A stretch of 64,000 nucleotides of DNA from Pelagicoccus sp. SDUM812002 (GTDB taxonomy: Bacteria > Verrucomicrobiota > Verrucomicrobiia > Opitutales > Opitutaceae): contig NZ_JARXHX010000010.1 of assembly GCF_031127835.1 (NCBI RefSeq), positions 1 to 64,000 on the forward strand, written 5' to 3'. Below, in pieces: positions 39,343 to 47,745 of this stretch. The position numbers and the translations under genes are program-made. The notes beneath the pieces were generated by a model. The model saw only the letters and a program-made list of their open reading frames with translations, was not told where the DNA came from and made no database searches. Numbering within the stretch: position 1 is the stretch's first letter; every line of letters starts with the position of its first letter.

Positions 39343-39375
39343 AAAAGGCGTTCCTGAGCAGGGACGCCTTTTTTT
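39343..39375 (+). terminator. Terminator of the response-regulator gene
   Basis: AAAAGGCGT...ACGCCTTTT forms the stem and is followed by further T, 23 bases after the stop codon. Confidence 0.9.
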
Positions 39376-39437
39376 GGGTCCCGTCGGTATCGGAAAACAA
39401 ATGGAAGGGGGCTCAACCCGTCAGCCTACTCGGCTTG

Positions 39438-39809
39438 CTAATGACGATTCAAAATCTCCGAAACATCCCGGATGTAGGCGTCAGATTCGTCTTCAATTCG
39501 CTCCACAAGATTTTCCACTTTGAGTATCTCACCGTTTCGGCTTAGCGAGAGCGCCGACTCGGTGATCCGAAAAAGCTTCCGAGCTCCCAAAGCCGCCGCA
39601 GATCCCTTCATTTGGTGAATCACCTCATGTACCTCTTCCTCGTTTTTGGCAGCGAATGACGTCTCTAATTCCTCAAGTAAGCGAGGCGTTTCCTCGAGAT
39701 AGATTTCGAACAAGCGCCGCAACAGCGGACGCCCGTCCTTCTGCCTAAGCAACAGCTCATCGACTGTCGCTCTGTCATATACAACTTCGTTGGATACGTC
39801 TGGTAGCAT
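39438..39809 (-). CDS. Stand-alone histidine phosphotransfer (Hpt) protein
   Basis: A 123-residue phosphorelay intermediate. The phospho-acceptor is His65 in HEVIHQMKGSAAALGARKLF, the H-x-x-KGSxxxLGA motif of Hpt domains. The rest is predicted as a helical bundle (LLRRLFEIYLEETPRLLEEL). I use the ATG at 39809; a TTG farther upstream would overlap recR by 23 bases and adds a non-conserved leader. It shuttles phosphoryl groups from hybrid kinases to response regulators. It is 19 bases downstream of recR on the same strand and converges on the NarL-type regulator gene. The hybrid kinase at 5405-9424 lacks an Hpt domain and could be a partner. Confidence 0.88.
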   Translation of the reverse strand: MLPDVSNEVVYDRATVDELLLRQKDGRPLLRRLFEIYLEETPRLLEELETSFAAKNEEEVHEVIHQMKGSAAALGARKLFRITESALSLSRNGEILKVENLVERIEDESDAYIRDVSEILNRH

Positions 39810-39828
39810 GGTTCCAGAAAGCCCGAAA

Positions 39829-40422
39829 TTAATATCGTTGGCGAGCGTCAAGCGCGCTTTTCAAAGTTCCAGAATCTGCATACAGCACCGACGCTCCGCT
39901 TGGTAAACCAAAGCCAATTCGCGAAACCTCAACGGAATCGCTTTCCACCAATTCCGTCAAGTAATGGCAAGTCGCCTCGCCCTCTACGTCATTCGGCAAG
40001 GCCAGAATTACCTCCGTCACAGACTCTGCCTCGATGCGGGCGGCGAGACCGGACATATTCAAATTATCCGGCCCGACTCCATTTATGGGAGACAGCTTTC
40101 CGTGAAGCACGTGGTACCTCCCACGATAAGCACCCGACTTCTCGATCGCCATCAAATCGCTCACATGTTCAACCACACACAAAGAGCCGCTCTCCTCGCG
40201 ACGCACATCCTCGCAGATCGCACACAGCTCCTCCTCGCAAACGTTTCCGCACGTCGAACAGCTACGCACTCGTTCGCTTGCACTTAGAATTGCGTCACTC
40301 AACCGCTTCGCCGATTCAGGCTTTTCTAACAACAGATGGATAGCCATCCGTTCCGCGGAGCGATATCCCACACCGGGCAATCGCTTGAGCTCTTTTTGCA
40401 ACGCTTCGAATGCAGGAGTCAT
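39829..40422 (-). CDS. recR: Recombination protein RecR
   Basis: A 197-residue protein of the RecFOR gap-repair pathway that helps load RecA on single-stranded DNA. It has the helix-hairpin-helix RLPGVGYRSAERMAIHLL near the N-terminus, the zinc finger CSTCGNVCEEELCAIC, and the Toprim domain (CVVEHVSDLMAIEKSGAYRG, then HVLHGKLSPINGVGPDNL). The C-terminal Walker-like segment GFGLPSGASVLYADSGTLKS is complete. It forms the usual ybaB-recR pair, 22 bases after ybaB, though dnaX is not upstream. Confidence 0.97.
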   Translation of the reverse strand: MTPAFEALQKELKRLPGVGYRSAERMAIHLLLEKPESAKRLSDAILSASERVRSCSTCGNVCEEELCAICEDVRREESGSLCVVEHVSDLMAIEKSGAYRGRYHVLHGKLSPINGVGPDNLNMSGLAARIEAESVTEVILALPNDVEGEATCHYLTELVESDSVEVSRIGFGLPSGASVLYADSGTLKSALDARQRY

Positions 40423-40444
40423 GTAAAACGTAACAAAAAAGCAA

Positions 40445-40753
40445 CTACATCAACCCGGGCATGCTGAAACCCTGCGTGGCCTTAGCCATTTCCTCTTCAT
40501 TGAAAGCTTTTGCCTTAGAGGCCGCTTCCTTCACCGCTTCGAGCAAGGTCTCTTCGACTAGGCTAGCCTCTTCCTTAAGTAGTTCCGGGTCGATCTTGAG
40601 CGACTTAAACTCACTCTGACCGTTGATTTTAATCACTACCGCGCCACCACCGCTAGAAATTTCGAGTTCCTTATTTGCAAGCTCTTCCTGCATCAGCTCG
40701 ATCTTCTTTTGCATCTTAGCGGCTTGCTTCATCAATTTGCCAACTCCAGCCAT
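40445..40753 (-). CDS. ybaB: YbaB/EbfC nucleoid-associated protein
   Basis: A 102-residue small DNA-binding protein that acts as a dimer. It shows the family order: an N-terminal helix (LMKQAAKMQKKIELMQEELA), a beta sheet with GGGAVVIKINGQSEFKSLKI, a helix with KEEASLVEETLLEAVKEA, and a C-terminal tail with GFSMPG. It is encoded immediately before recR, its classic partner. Confidence 0.95.
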   Translation of the reverse strand: MAGVGKLMKQAAKMQKKIELMQEELANKELEISSGGGAVVIKINGQSEFKSLKIDPELLKEEASLVEETLLEAVKEAASKAKAFNEEEMAKATQGFSMPGLM

Positions 40754-40842
40754 AATTCAGCTCCTTCTCTTAAATAGTTTCGGGTTAATCGTTGCGTAAA
40801 ACAGCGGGCCAAGCTGCATCCACCTGTCCGCAGCGTCAATCT

Positions 40843-41754
40843 CTAACCCTCTTTCAGCAGATCGCCAAAGCCCTCCCGAAAACTCGGAAACCGCGGATTC
40901 CAGCCCACCGCTTTCTTCAAGGCGGCATTGCTGATGCGACGGTTCGCCGGACGTCCGTTCTCGCCCAATCGCCGCGACGCCCGCCCGCTGGTATCAGCTT
41001 CTCCCGTAAATCGAGGCGTTGGATTGCCGACCGCTTCCGCAATCCAGCAAGCGATCTCCTGCTTCAACTCTGGCTCGTCATCTACCACCGTAAATGTTCC
41101 TTCCACAGGCGACTCCGCCTCCAAACAACTCCAAATCGATCTGACCACATCCTCAATTCGCACTAAGTTCAGATAATAGTCGCCCCAACCCGCTAGCTCA
41201 TCTTCGCCCGATCGCAAACGATCCAACATCAAATGACGCCCAGGCCCATACAGACCCGCAAGACGCAACACCGTAGCCTGCGCTCCTCGCAAGCCGCGTA
41301 AAAACACCTGCTCCGACTGTCGAACCAAAGCTCCCCGCTCATTGGCGGGCTCCGGCGCAGAACACTCATCCACCCACGCTCCCCCAGCATCCCCATAGAC
41401 ACTCACGCTACTGGTGTATATCGCCCTACCTGCAAAGCCAACCGACCGCGCCCATTTGCGCAAGGACTCGTTCCCCCCTATGTAAGATTGTCGATACCCG
41501 GCTAGCCCGCCGCCAGCGGAACTCACACAATTGACCACGAAATCGACATCGCTACCGGCAGCCTCATGCCAAGCGTCGGTATCCACCAGGCCACAAACTG
41601 TTTCCGCGCCCATTTTCGCAACTTCTGCCAATGTATCCAAATTACGCGTTACAGCTAAAACACGCATCCCCCTACGTAACGCGTCTGCAACCAGCAGACG
41701 TCCTAAATAGCCGCAACCCAACACCAAAAGCCGCTTTCCCTTTCCTGCCAACAT
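40843..41754 (-). CDS. NAD(P)-dependent epimerase/dehydratase-like SDR (YeeZ-like)
   Basis: A 303-residue extended short-chain dehydrogenase-like protein. The Rossmann motif is RLLVLGCGYLGRLLVADALR, with GCGYLG in place of the usual GxxGxxG. The active-site Ser/Tyr region reads AIYTSSVSVYGDAGGAWVDE, with the Y-x-x-x-K lysine not evident, as in YeeZ relatives. It continues with LRLAGLYGPGRHLMLDRL. The start is the ATG of MLAGKGKRLL; upstream in-frame codons run into the divergent DJ-1 region and lack support. It lies 89 bases upstream of ybaB on the same strand. The substrate is unknown, and loss of the Lys may mean altered chemistry. Confidence 0.82.
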   Translation of the reverse strand: MLAGKGKRLLVLGCGYLGRLLVADALRRGMRVLAVTRNLDTLAEVAKMGAETVCGLVDTDAWHEAAGSDVDFVVNCVSSAGGGLAGYRQSYIGGNESLRKWARSVGFAGRAIYTSSVSVYGDAGGAWVDECSAPEPANERGALVRQSEQVFLRGLRGAQATVLRLAGLYGPGRHLMLDRLRSGEDELAGWGDYYLNLVRIEDVVRSIWSCLEAESPVEGTFTVVDDEPELKQEIACWIAEAVGNPTPRFTGEADTSGRASRRLGENGRPANRRISNAALKKAVGWNPRFPSFREGFGDLLKEG

Positions 41755-41876
41755 CCGCTTGTTCTCACCTTCATCCCAGTGACTCGCAAGCCAAAGCGGC
41801 GACAAGAAACGGGACAGCCTGAGGATTGAATCGCAAAATGATTGCCTGAAGTCCCAACCATGCCCCAAAAAACAGT

Positions 41877-42437
41877 ATGCCCAGCCAACGCAAACACGCC
41901 CTCGTCATCGTTTTCGACGGCATCGAGGAAATCGAGGCTCTCACCCCCGTCGATATCTTACGACGAGCCGACATCGAAGTCACTGTCGCCAGCGTCAACG
42001 GCCAACCCCAGGTCACAGGGCGCAACCAAATCACCTTCGCCGCAGACGTCGCCCTTTCGCTGGTGGCTTCTGACTCGTTTGACCTCGTGATACTTCCGGG
42101 AGGTCCCGGCGTTCTCGAACTCCTCGAAAACCAAGCAGTCCGCGACATTCTTGTTGCTCAGGACAAGGATGCCAAAGAACTGGCAGCTCTCTGCGCCGCA
42201 CCCAAAATACTCGCCCACCACGGTATCCTGGATACGCGCACAGCCACATCGCACCGATCCGTTCGTGACGACCTACCCAATGCTTCGGACAACCCCGTGG
42301 TCGTCGATGAACATATCACAACTTCCCAAGGCCTTGGAACCGCAGTCGATTTCTCACTCATGCTCGTTGAAAAGCTTACCGACAAGGCGACAGCTGAACA
42401 AATAGCCGAATCCATTCATTTCAATCCGAGTGCCTAA
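41877..42437 (+). CDS. DJ-1/PfpI family protein
   Basis: A 186-residue protein of the DJ-1/ThiJ/PfpI superfamily, close to the DJ-1/YajL branch linked to oxidative stress and glyoxal handling. The conserved Glu lies in VIVFDGIEEIEALTPVDILR. The nucleophile elbow Cys is in KELAALCAAPKILAHHG, and the C-terminal GLGTAVDFSLMLVEKL fits the branch. It is followed 25 bases later by a class I flavin disulfide reductase, suggesting a redox-linked transcription unit. Confidence 0.93.
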   Translation: MPSQRKHALVIVFDGIEEIEALTPVDILRRADIEVTVASVNGQPQVTGRNQITFAADVALSLVASDSFDLVILPGGPGVLELLENQAVRDILVAQDKDAKELAALCAAPKILAHHGILDTRTATSHRSVRDDLPNASDNPVVVDEHITTSQGLGTAVDFSLMLVEKLTDKATAEQIAESIHFNPSA

Positions 42438-42462
42438 CACCCTACCCACTGTTCCATTTTAA

Positions 42463-43845
42463 ATGAAAACCTACGATTTTATCGCAATTGGCGGCGGCTC
42501 TGGCGGCTTCAATGCAGCCCGCGTCGCTCGCGGATATTCCGATAGCGTTGCTGTCATCGACGGTGCGGAAGAATTAGGCGGCCTCTGCATCCTGCGCGGC
42601 TGCATGCCCTCGAAAACTCTCATCTACTCAGCCGAAGTCCTACACCTCGCTCAAAACGCCAATAAATTTGGCCTGAATATCCCGAGTGCCACCGCCGATA
42701 TGCCGGCTCTCCACAAGCGTAAATTGGACATTATCAAGGAGTTCACAGACTACCGAGTCGAATCGATGAGGAGCCGTAAATACGATCTTTACCGCTCCTA
42801 CGCAAAATTCATCGACAGCAACACCCTGGAACTCGCCGACGGCACCCAACTGAGAGGAAAAAAGTTCATAATTGGCACCGGATCTAAAGTATCCGTCCCA
42901 CCAATACCAGGACTCGAGCATGAGGACATTTGGACCAGCGACCACGTGCTCGACCTCGATTTCCTACCGGAGTCGACCATCATACTCGGAGGCGGTGTCG
43001 TCGCTTGCGAGCTAGCTCAATTCCTCAACCGAGTTGGTAGCAAGGTCACGCAAATCCAGCGTAGCTCGCACATACTCAAAGACCAAGCTGCGGACGTCTC
43101 CGAAACGGTCGAAAAAGCGTTCCGCAACGAAGGTCTAGACCTATTCACCGGAACCTCGCTCAAGCGTATCGAAAAAACGGACACAGGTTACAAAGCAGTA
43201 TTCGATCACGAAGGATTCGAGAAATCAGTTACCGCCCAATACGTCGTCAATGCTCTTGGTCGCACTCCCAACACCTCAAATCTCGGACTGGATAACGCTG
43301 GGATCGATCTCCTACCAAACGGACAAATAAAAACTGACGAACACCAGCGCACCACCAACCCTGACGTCTACGCGGCGGGCGATTGTGCCGGACCTTTCGA
43401 GATCGTGCATACCGCTGTCCTCCAAGGCGAATATGCAGCTCGGCACGCATTCAACAAATCAAGCGTTTTCAGCCCACTCAATTACGACCACATGCTCGAC
43501 GTCGTCTTCACCGATCCTCAAGTGGCTCGCGTCGGACTCACCCAGAAAACCCTCGACGAGCGTGGCATCGAGTACATCGCGGCGGACTATCCTTTTGACG
43601 ACCATGGCAAATCCATCCTAATGGAAGCCAAATACGGCTTCGTTCGCCTATTCGGCGAAAAGCCGACAGGACGTATCCTCGGAGCGGAAATAGTATCGAA
43701 AGACGCCGGCGAGCTTATCCACGCCCTCTCCGTGGCCGTCTCCAATAACCTTACCGCGGCCGATCTCCTCAAGACCCATTGGTACCATCCCACTCTCGCC
43801 GAGATAATCAGCTACCCTCTCGAAGACATTGTAGACGAACTGTAA
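42463..43845 (+). CDS. Pyridine nucleotide-disulfide oxidoreductase, class I (dihydrolipoyl dehydrogenase-like)
   Basis: A 460-residue homodimeric flavoenzyme. It has the FAD motif FIAIGGGSGGFNAARVARG, the redox-active pair Cys42/Cys47 in GGLCILRGCMPSKTL, the NAD(P)-binding loop TIILGGGVVACELAQFLNRV, and the second FAD motif PDVYAAGDCAGPFEIVHTAV. The C-terminal interface motif HWYHPTLAEIISYPLED supplies the catalytic His. It resembles dihydrolipoyl dehydrogenase, mercuric reductase and related enzymes, but the CILRGC loop differs from the usual CLNVGC. No lipoyl-dependent E1/E2 genes or HMA domain are nearby, so the disulfide substrate is open. Confidence 0.93.
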   Translation: MKTYDFIAIGGGSGGFNAARVARGYSDSVAVIDGAEELGGLCILRGCMPSKTLIYSAEVLHLAQNANKFGLNIPSATADMPALHKRKLDIIKEFTDYRVESMRSRKYDLYRSYAKFIDSNTLELADGTQLRGKKFIIGTGSKVSVPPIPGLEHEDIWTSDHVLDLDFLPESTIILGGGVVACELAQFLNRVGSKVTQIQRSSHILKDQAADVSETVEKAFRNEGLDLFTGTSLKRIEKTDTGYKAVFDHEGFEKSVTAQYVVNALGRTPNTSNLGLDNAGIDLLPNGQIKTDEHQRTTNPDVYAAGDCAGPFEIVHTAVLQGEYAARHAFNKSSVFSPLNYDHMLDVVFTDPQVARVGLTQKTLDERGIEYIAADYPFDDHGKSILMEAKYGFVRLFGEKPTGRILGAEIVSKDAGELIHALSVAVSNNLTAADLLKTHWYHPTLAEIISYPLEDIVDEL

Positions 43846-43857
43846 TTCAAACTAGAA

Positions 43858-43877
43858 GGGCGAGTTTCAACTCGCCC
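43858..43877. repeat. Hairpin just upstream of the SDR start codon
   Basis: GGGCGAG-TTTCAA-CTCGCCC forms a perfect seven-pair stem 11 bases before the ATG of the next gene. There is no T-run. It could modulate translation or act as a weak terminator. Confidence 0.55.
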
Positions 43878-43888
43878 GAAAGCCAACC

Positions 43889-44617
43889 ATGCGTACGATC
43901 ATAATAACTGGTGTATCCAAAGGGCTCGGACAAGCCCTCAGCAAATCTCTCGCCAACGAAAACACTAATCTCGTCGGCTTTGGCCGTACGCAAGGAGAGT
44001 TCTCCGGGACCTTCCACACATGCGACTTCACCAAACCTCAGCTTGCATATAGCATTTTCCAGCAAGCACTAGAATCAGAGCCGATCGAAGAGTCTGAAAG
44101 CGTGATATTCATCGCCAACGCAGGTCGCCTCGGCCTGCTTCAACCGATACAAAACCTCGATCCCTTCGAAATCGAGGAAACCATCGCCGCTAACCTCACT
44201 CATTCCGCGCTCGCCGCAGCGGCTTTCGTGAGTCGCGTCGAGTCGCTCCCAATCCCCAAGGCATTCTTGCAAATTTCGTCCGGAGCGGCCTTGCCCGAAC
44301 GCCCAAAGGCAAGCTGGTCACTCTACTGTGCTTCCAAGGCTGGCCAAGAACAACTTGTCCGTGCCATCGCAAAGGAACAGGATACCGCGGACAATCCCAC
44401 CACCTTCGTCAATATCAACCCTGGCGTTATGGAAACCGCTATGCAGGAGCAAATCCGCAATACTTCCCCCAAGGCCTTTCCAGACGTCGAACACTTCATT
44501 AAGCTCAAGGAAGAAGGCCGTATCCCATCACCGGATACCATTGCAGCTGAAATAGCAAAGCTCCTCGATAATCCCTCCTCCCTCGAAAACGGAAAGACCT
44601 ACAACATCGCCCAGTAG
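43889..44617 (+). CDS. Short-chain dehydrogenase/reductase (sepiapterin-reductase-like)
   Basis: A 242-residue classical SDR. The cofactor motif is TIIITGVSKGLGQALSKSLA, the structural NAG motif is IFIANAGRLG, and the catalytic Ser and Tyr/Lys lie in QISSGAALPERPKASWSLYC and the following ASKAGQEQL. The C-terminal part NINPGVMETAMQEQIR resembles sepiapterin reductase and YueD-type benzil reductases. It follows the disulfide reductase gene by 43 bases with a hairpin between, and precedes the M42 peptidase by 27 bases. Its substrate cannot be determined. Confidence 0.9.
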   Translation: MRTIIITGVSKGLGQALSKSLANENTNLVGFGRTQGEFSGTFHTCDFTKPQLAYSIFQQALESEPIEESESVIFIANAGRLGLLQPIQNLDPFEIEETIAANLTHSALAAAAFVSRVESLPIPKAFLQISSGAALPERPKASWSLYCASKAGQEQLVRAIAKEQDTADNPTTFVNINPGVMETAMQEQIRNTSPKAFPDVEHFIKLKEEGRIPSPDTIAAEIAKLLDNPSSLENGKTYNIAQ

Positions 44618-44644
44618 GAATCCACTCCCCTATTTCGCCCTTCC

Positions 44645-45703
44645 ATGAAAGCACCAGAATTTCTCCTCGAACTCCTCGAAGCCAAAAGCCCCTCTGGGGC
44701 AGAGCAGCAAGCTCAAGCCGTTTTCGACAAATACGTCGAACCTTCTTCTGACATTTACCAGAAGGACACTATTGGAAATCGTATCGGTATCCTAAATCCG
44801 GATGCAGAGACCTCCGTCCTCTTCGCAGGCCACCTCGATGAGCTCGGCCTGCAAATCAACTACATCGACGACAATGGCTTTCTCTACTTCCAAACCTTGG
44901 GAGGACACGATCGTATCGTCATCTCCGGACGCCGCGTGCTCATCCAAACTAAAAATGGCATTGTGAAAGGCGTTACCGGCAAACGTGCAGTCCATCTTAT
45001 GGATTCCAAAGACCGTGAGAAAGTACCGCAGATACATGAGATGTGGATCGACATAGCCGCTAAGGACAAAGCCGACGCCCAGTCTCGGGTCCAAGTCGGC
45101 GACGTCGCCACCTACAACCACGAGTTCGAATTCATCCACGGTAGCGTTGCCACTGCCCGCGCCTTTGACAACAAAGGAGGCTCGTACATAGTGGGAGAGA
45201 CCCTCCGCCGACTCGCCAAGGAAAAGGATGAGCTGCAAGCCAAAGTCATCTCCGTCGCAAACGCCCAAGAAGAGGTCGGCGTACGCGGAGCGATGGTTTC
45301 AACCTATAACGCCGCACCCACCTTCGCAGTAGCGGTCGACGTCGGCCACGCCACCGACCACCCAGACTGCGACAAACGCAAGTTCGGTGAGTTCAAACTT
45401 GGCGGCGGTCCCATAATTACCCGCGGCCCGAATATCAACCCGATCGTATTCAAAAAGCTGATCGAAGCCGCCGAATCCAACAACATCCCCTACCAGCTCG
45501 AGAGCGACCCGCGTCCCACTGGCACCGATGCCCGAGCCATCCAAGTAGCCGGCCCTGGTGTTGCCACTGGCCTCATCTGCCTCCCACTTCGCTACATGCA
45601 CACCCCGAGCGAGATGATCGACCTGCAAGACGCCGAACACTGTATCCAGCTTCTCGTTGCGTTCTCAAAAGCGATCGTATCCGGCGAAACCGGAAACTGG
45701 TAG
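44645..45703 (+). CDS. M42 family metallo-aminopeptidase
   Basis: A 352-residue peptidase of the M42 glutamyl aminopeptidase/tetrahedral aminopeptidase family, some members of which were once labelled endoglucanases. The dinuclear metal site is visible: His in LFAGHLDELGLQI, Asp in ATARAFDNKGGSYI, the Glu pair in NAQEEVGVRGAMV, Asp in VAVDVGHATDHPD and the final His in LRYMHTPSEMIDL. It has no signal peptide, so it should degrade peptides in the cytoplasm, usually as a large oligomer. It is last in a same-strand run with the SDR gene. Confidence 0.94.
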   Translation: MKAPEFLLELLEAKSPSGAEQQAQAVFDKYVEPSSDIYQKDTIGNRIGILNPDAETSVLFAGHLDELGLQINYIDDNGFLYFQTLGGHDRIVISGRRVLIQTKNGIVKGVTGKRAVHLMDSKDREKVPQIHEMWIDIAAKDKADAQSRVQVGDVATYNHEFEFIHGSVATARAFDNKGGSYIVGETLRRLAKEKDELQAKVISVANAQEEVGVRGAMVSTYNAAPTFAVAVDVGHATDHPDCDKRKFGEFKLGGGPIITRGPNINPIVFKKLIEAAESNNIPYQLESDPRPTGTDARAIQVAGPGVATGLICLPLRYMHTPSEMIDLQDAEHCIQLLVAFSKAIVSGETGNW

Positions 45704-45750
45704 TACTATCAACGATACTCTTGAGAACTCGCCACCAAGCGCATTTTCTC

Positions 45751-45972
45751 CTACACTCGCTTCAACGCTTCCGCGATCTCATCGAGGTTGCTGCGCTCGC
45801 CACCGCCAAACCCCTCGCCCGAAGATTCTTCGAGGTGGATAGCTTCCGCCTTCCAGGATTCTAGCACCTTCCTCTTTTCATCCTGGGACAATTCGTCGTC
45901 AGTTAGGACCTCAAGAGGGCGACTGTAGCTCGCTCCAGGATTCTTTTTTGCCTCCATAAACTTCAATTTCAT
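45751..45972 (-). CDS. Small conserved protein of unknown function
   Basis: A 73-residue soluble protein. The start is the ATG of MKLKFMEAKKNPGASYSRPL; a longer frame adds 32 unsupported residues. The middle SRPLEVLTDDELSQDEKRKV followed by LESWKAEAIHLEESSGEGF resembles a family of small uncharacterised proteins with the pattern SPxEVLxDxxLSxEQKxxIL-xxWExDA, as I recall them from Proteobacteria. No function is known. It lies downstream of, and on the same strand as, the ADP-ribosylglycohydrolase gene. Confidence 0.7.
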   Translation of the reverse strand: MKLKFMEAKKNPGASYSRPLEVLTDDELSQDEKRKVLESWKAEAIHLEESSGEGFGGGERSNLDEIAEALKRV

Positions 45973-46085
45973 AGCAGCAGCATACAAGAAAGTTCCTAAT
46001 CCTGCAACTCGAGACAGCGGGGACCTGCAATGAGATCCTAGACTTAAGCATTTCCCCCAAGTCAACAATAACTACGAGTCGAGTA

Positions 46086-47324
46086 TCACGGAATCCGATA
46101 CACCGAATTTTCCCCTGATCCGACCTTTTGTCCGCCATTTTCGAGAATCGCCCTTTCCGCTATCGCCAAAATGCGATCAACGATGTCGGAAATTCGAGTC
46201 ACGTTGGGCAAACCATCTCGCGAATAATTGATGTACAAATCGTTGAACGGTTCTTCCCAACGGCCGCGACTAGGTAGATCGAGCGTCAGTCTCTCTGGAA
46301 TGGAGCTGCCACCGTGCATGATTCCCAACAGACCTCCGCAAGTCGCCGCTTGGTTATCGCAATCATAACCAAGAGACGTTGCGATCGATACGGTCTTTAG
46401 ATAGTCCCCTTCTCCATACAGGATAGCCATCGTCCCCGCCAGACCGTTGATTACCGCTCCACCTAGGGGATAGTCTATGAGGACGCCATCTATCCGCTCA
46501 AAATACCTCTCGTGCATCCTTTTCCGAGCGTCGCGCCAATCTGAATACTGAGCCTTCCACTCTCGCACGTCCTCCATTCCCTGCCGATAAGGACTCGCTT
46601 CCGGCAAGGCCGCAATGGCCCGATCCACCAGAACCTTCACGTCATCCTCAAAAAACGCTGAGCTGTACATTGAGACGTATGCAATATCGGGATGAGTCGC
46701 CCACTCGTCCGACAGCATCTTGGCATTCCACTCTGCTCGCTCGCCAGCCCGCTCCGGCATTCCGGGATAAAACGCTCCCCAAATCTCAGTCATCAACTGC
46801 GATGAGATACCAAACCACCGTGCGTTCCGTTCTCTGCTACCTGTCTCGGGCGGAGATACGCCTTCCTCCATAAGGTCCCGAGCGTTTCGAGCCGCCGCCC
46901 AAATGAACCGATTGACGTGCACCTTCCAAATACCCATCAAATCCTCGTAGCTCATATCGAGCCCATGCAGCTCGACTGCATGCAGTGTCACGAATTCGAT
47001 ATCTGTATCGTCGTCGCTCCATGCCCCACCCATCGCATCCGCCATGATCGGGGTAAATGAACGACGATCAGTGAGATTCATCTTCAGGTCGGCGGGACCA
47101 GCATCACGGTAGTCATAGTATCGGTCGATCAATATAGGTATCGGCTCTTCCTCGTAGAGGTTTTCGAAAGGAAATCCAAGATAGTTACCAGCAATCTGCC
47201 CGATCCAGTACCCGTGAATTTTATCTCGTAGCTCGGCCCTCGAAATCTCCTTCGGGCCGCTATTCGCTGAAGCCATCCCGAACAAGAAAAGGACAGCAGA
47301 TAATATAGGTATGAGGGTTTTCAT
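46086..47324 (-). CDS. Secreted ADP-ribosylglycohydrolase family protein
   Basis: A 412-residue protein of the ADP-ribosylglycohydrolase (ARH/DraG) superfamily, which uses two magnesium ions to cleave ADP-ribose or related glycosidic bonds. An N-terminal signal peptide (MKTLIPILSAVLFLFGMASA) sends it out of the cytoplasm, which is unusual for true ADP-ribose removal and suggests another glycoside as substrate. Family motifs are KIHGYWIGQIAGNYLGFPFE, the metal motif GAWSDDDTDIEFVTLHAVE and the late metal motif TSLGYDCDNQAATCGGLLGI. It stands alone on the minus strand. Confidence 0.9.
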   Translation of the reverse strand: MKTLIPILSAVLFLFGMASANSGPKEISRAELRDKIHGYWIGQIAGNYLGFPFENLYEEEPIPILIDRYYDYRDAGPADLKMNLTDRRSFTPIMADAMGGAWSDDDTDIEFVTLHAVELHGLDMSYEDLMGIWKVHVNRFIWAAARNARDLMEEGVSPPETGSRERNARWFGISSQLMTEIWGAFYPGMPERAGERAEWNAKMLSDEWATHPDIAYVSMYSSAFFEDDVKVLVDRAIAALPEASPYRQGMEDVREWKAQYSDWRDARKRMHERYFERIDGVLIDYPLGGAVINGLAGTMAILYGEGDYLKTVSIATSLGYDCDNQAATCGGLLGIMHGGSSIPERLTLDLPSRGRWEEPFNDLYINYSRDGLPNVTRISDIVDRILAIAERAILENGGQKVGSGENSVYRIP

Positions 47325-47745
47325 GATCTGGATAAGTTTTGGATTAGTTAGCAGAAAACGATCCGCCTTCGTGCCAAGACAGTCAACGCGGCGTCGACTC
47401 GACTAAACGGGATCAGTAGCAAGGCCGCCGAAGCGAGAGCTCCGGCAAATTTCCGATCGGCGATCATTGACTAGCTTTCGCAACACATCGCTTCCAGATT
47501 CGATAATTGAGCAGTCTCGAACATTCCTTCCGCCCGCAGAATGTTGGTTGCTGTATTTACCGGCAGAATACACTAGCCTAACGGCTCAGCCAAACCGACT
47601 GTCAAATTCTCCGATAAGACTCTTGCAGCAAGACTTACTTCATCGTGGTGCGAATACATCTAAAACCTCACCATAGGTCCCCATAAACGCAGCTCTAAGA
47701 GATTGACATAAACCTCTCTAGTAGAGGATCTTCTTACTTTGAAAC
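47325..47745. other. Intergenic region without supported gene
   Basis: A 421-base divergent gap. A TTGACA at 47703-47708 might be a -35 element for the downstream membrane-protein gene, but no good -10 sits at the right distance. CCTCT-CTAGT-AGAGG at 47713-47727 is a small inverted repeat. A 69-codon frame at 47467-47676 has no support. Confidence 0.4.

Noticed and set aside
47467-47676. A possible 69-residue protein in the 47.3-47.7 kb gap
   Set aside because: No motif, no ribosome binding site, and codon use unlike its neighbours.
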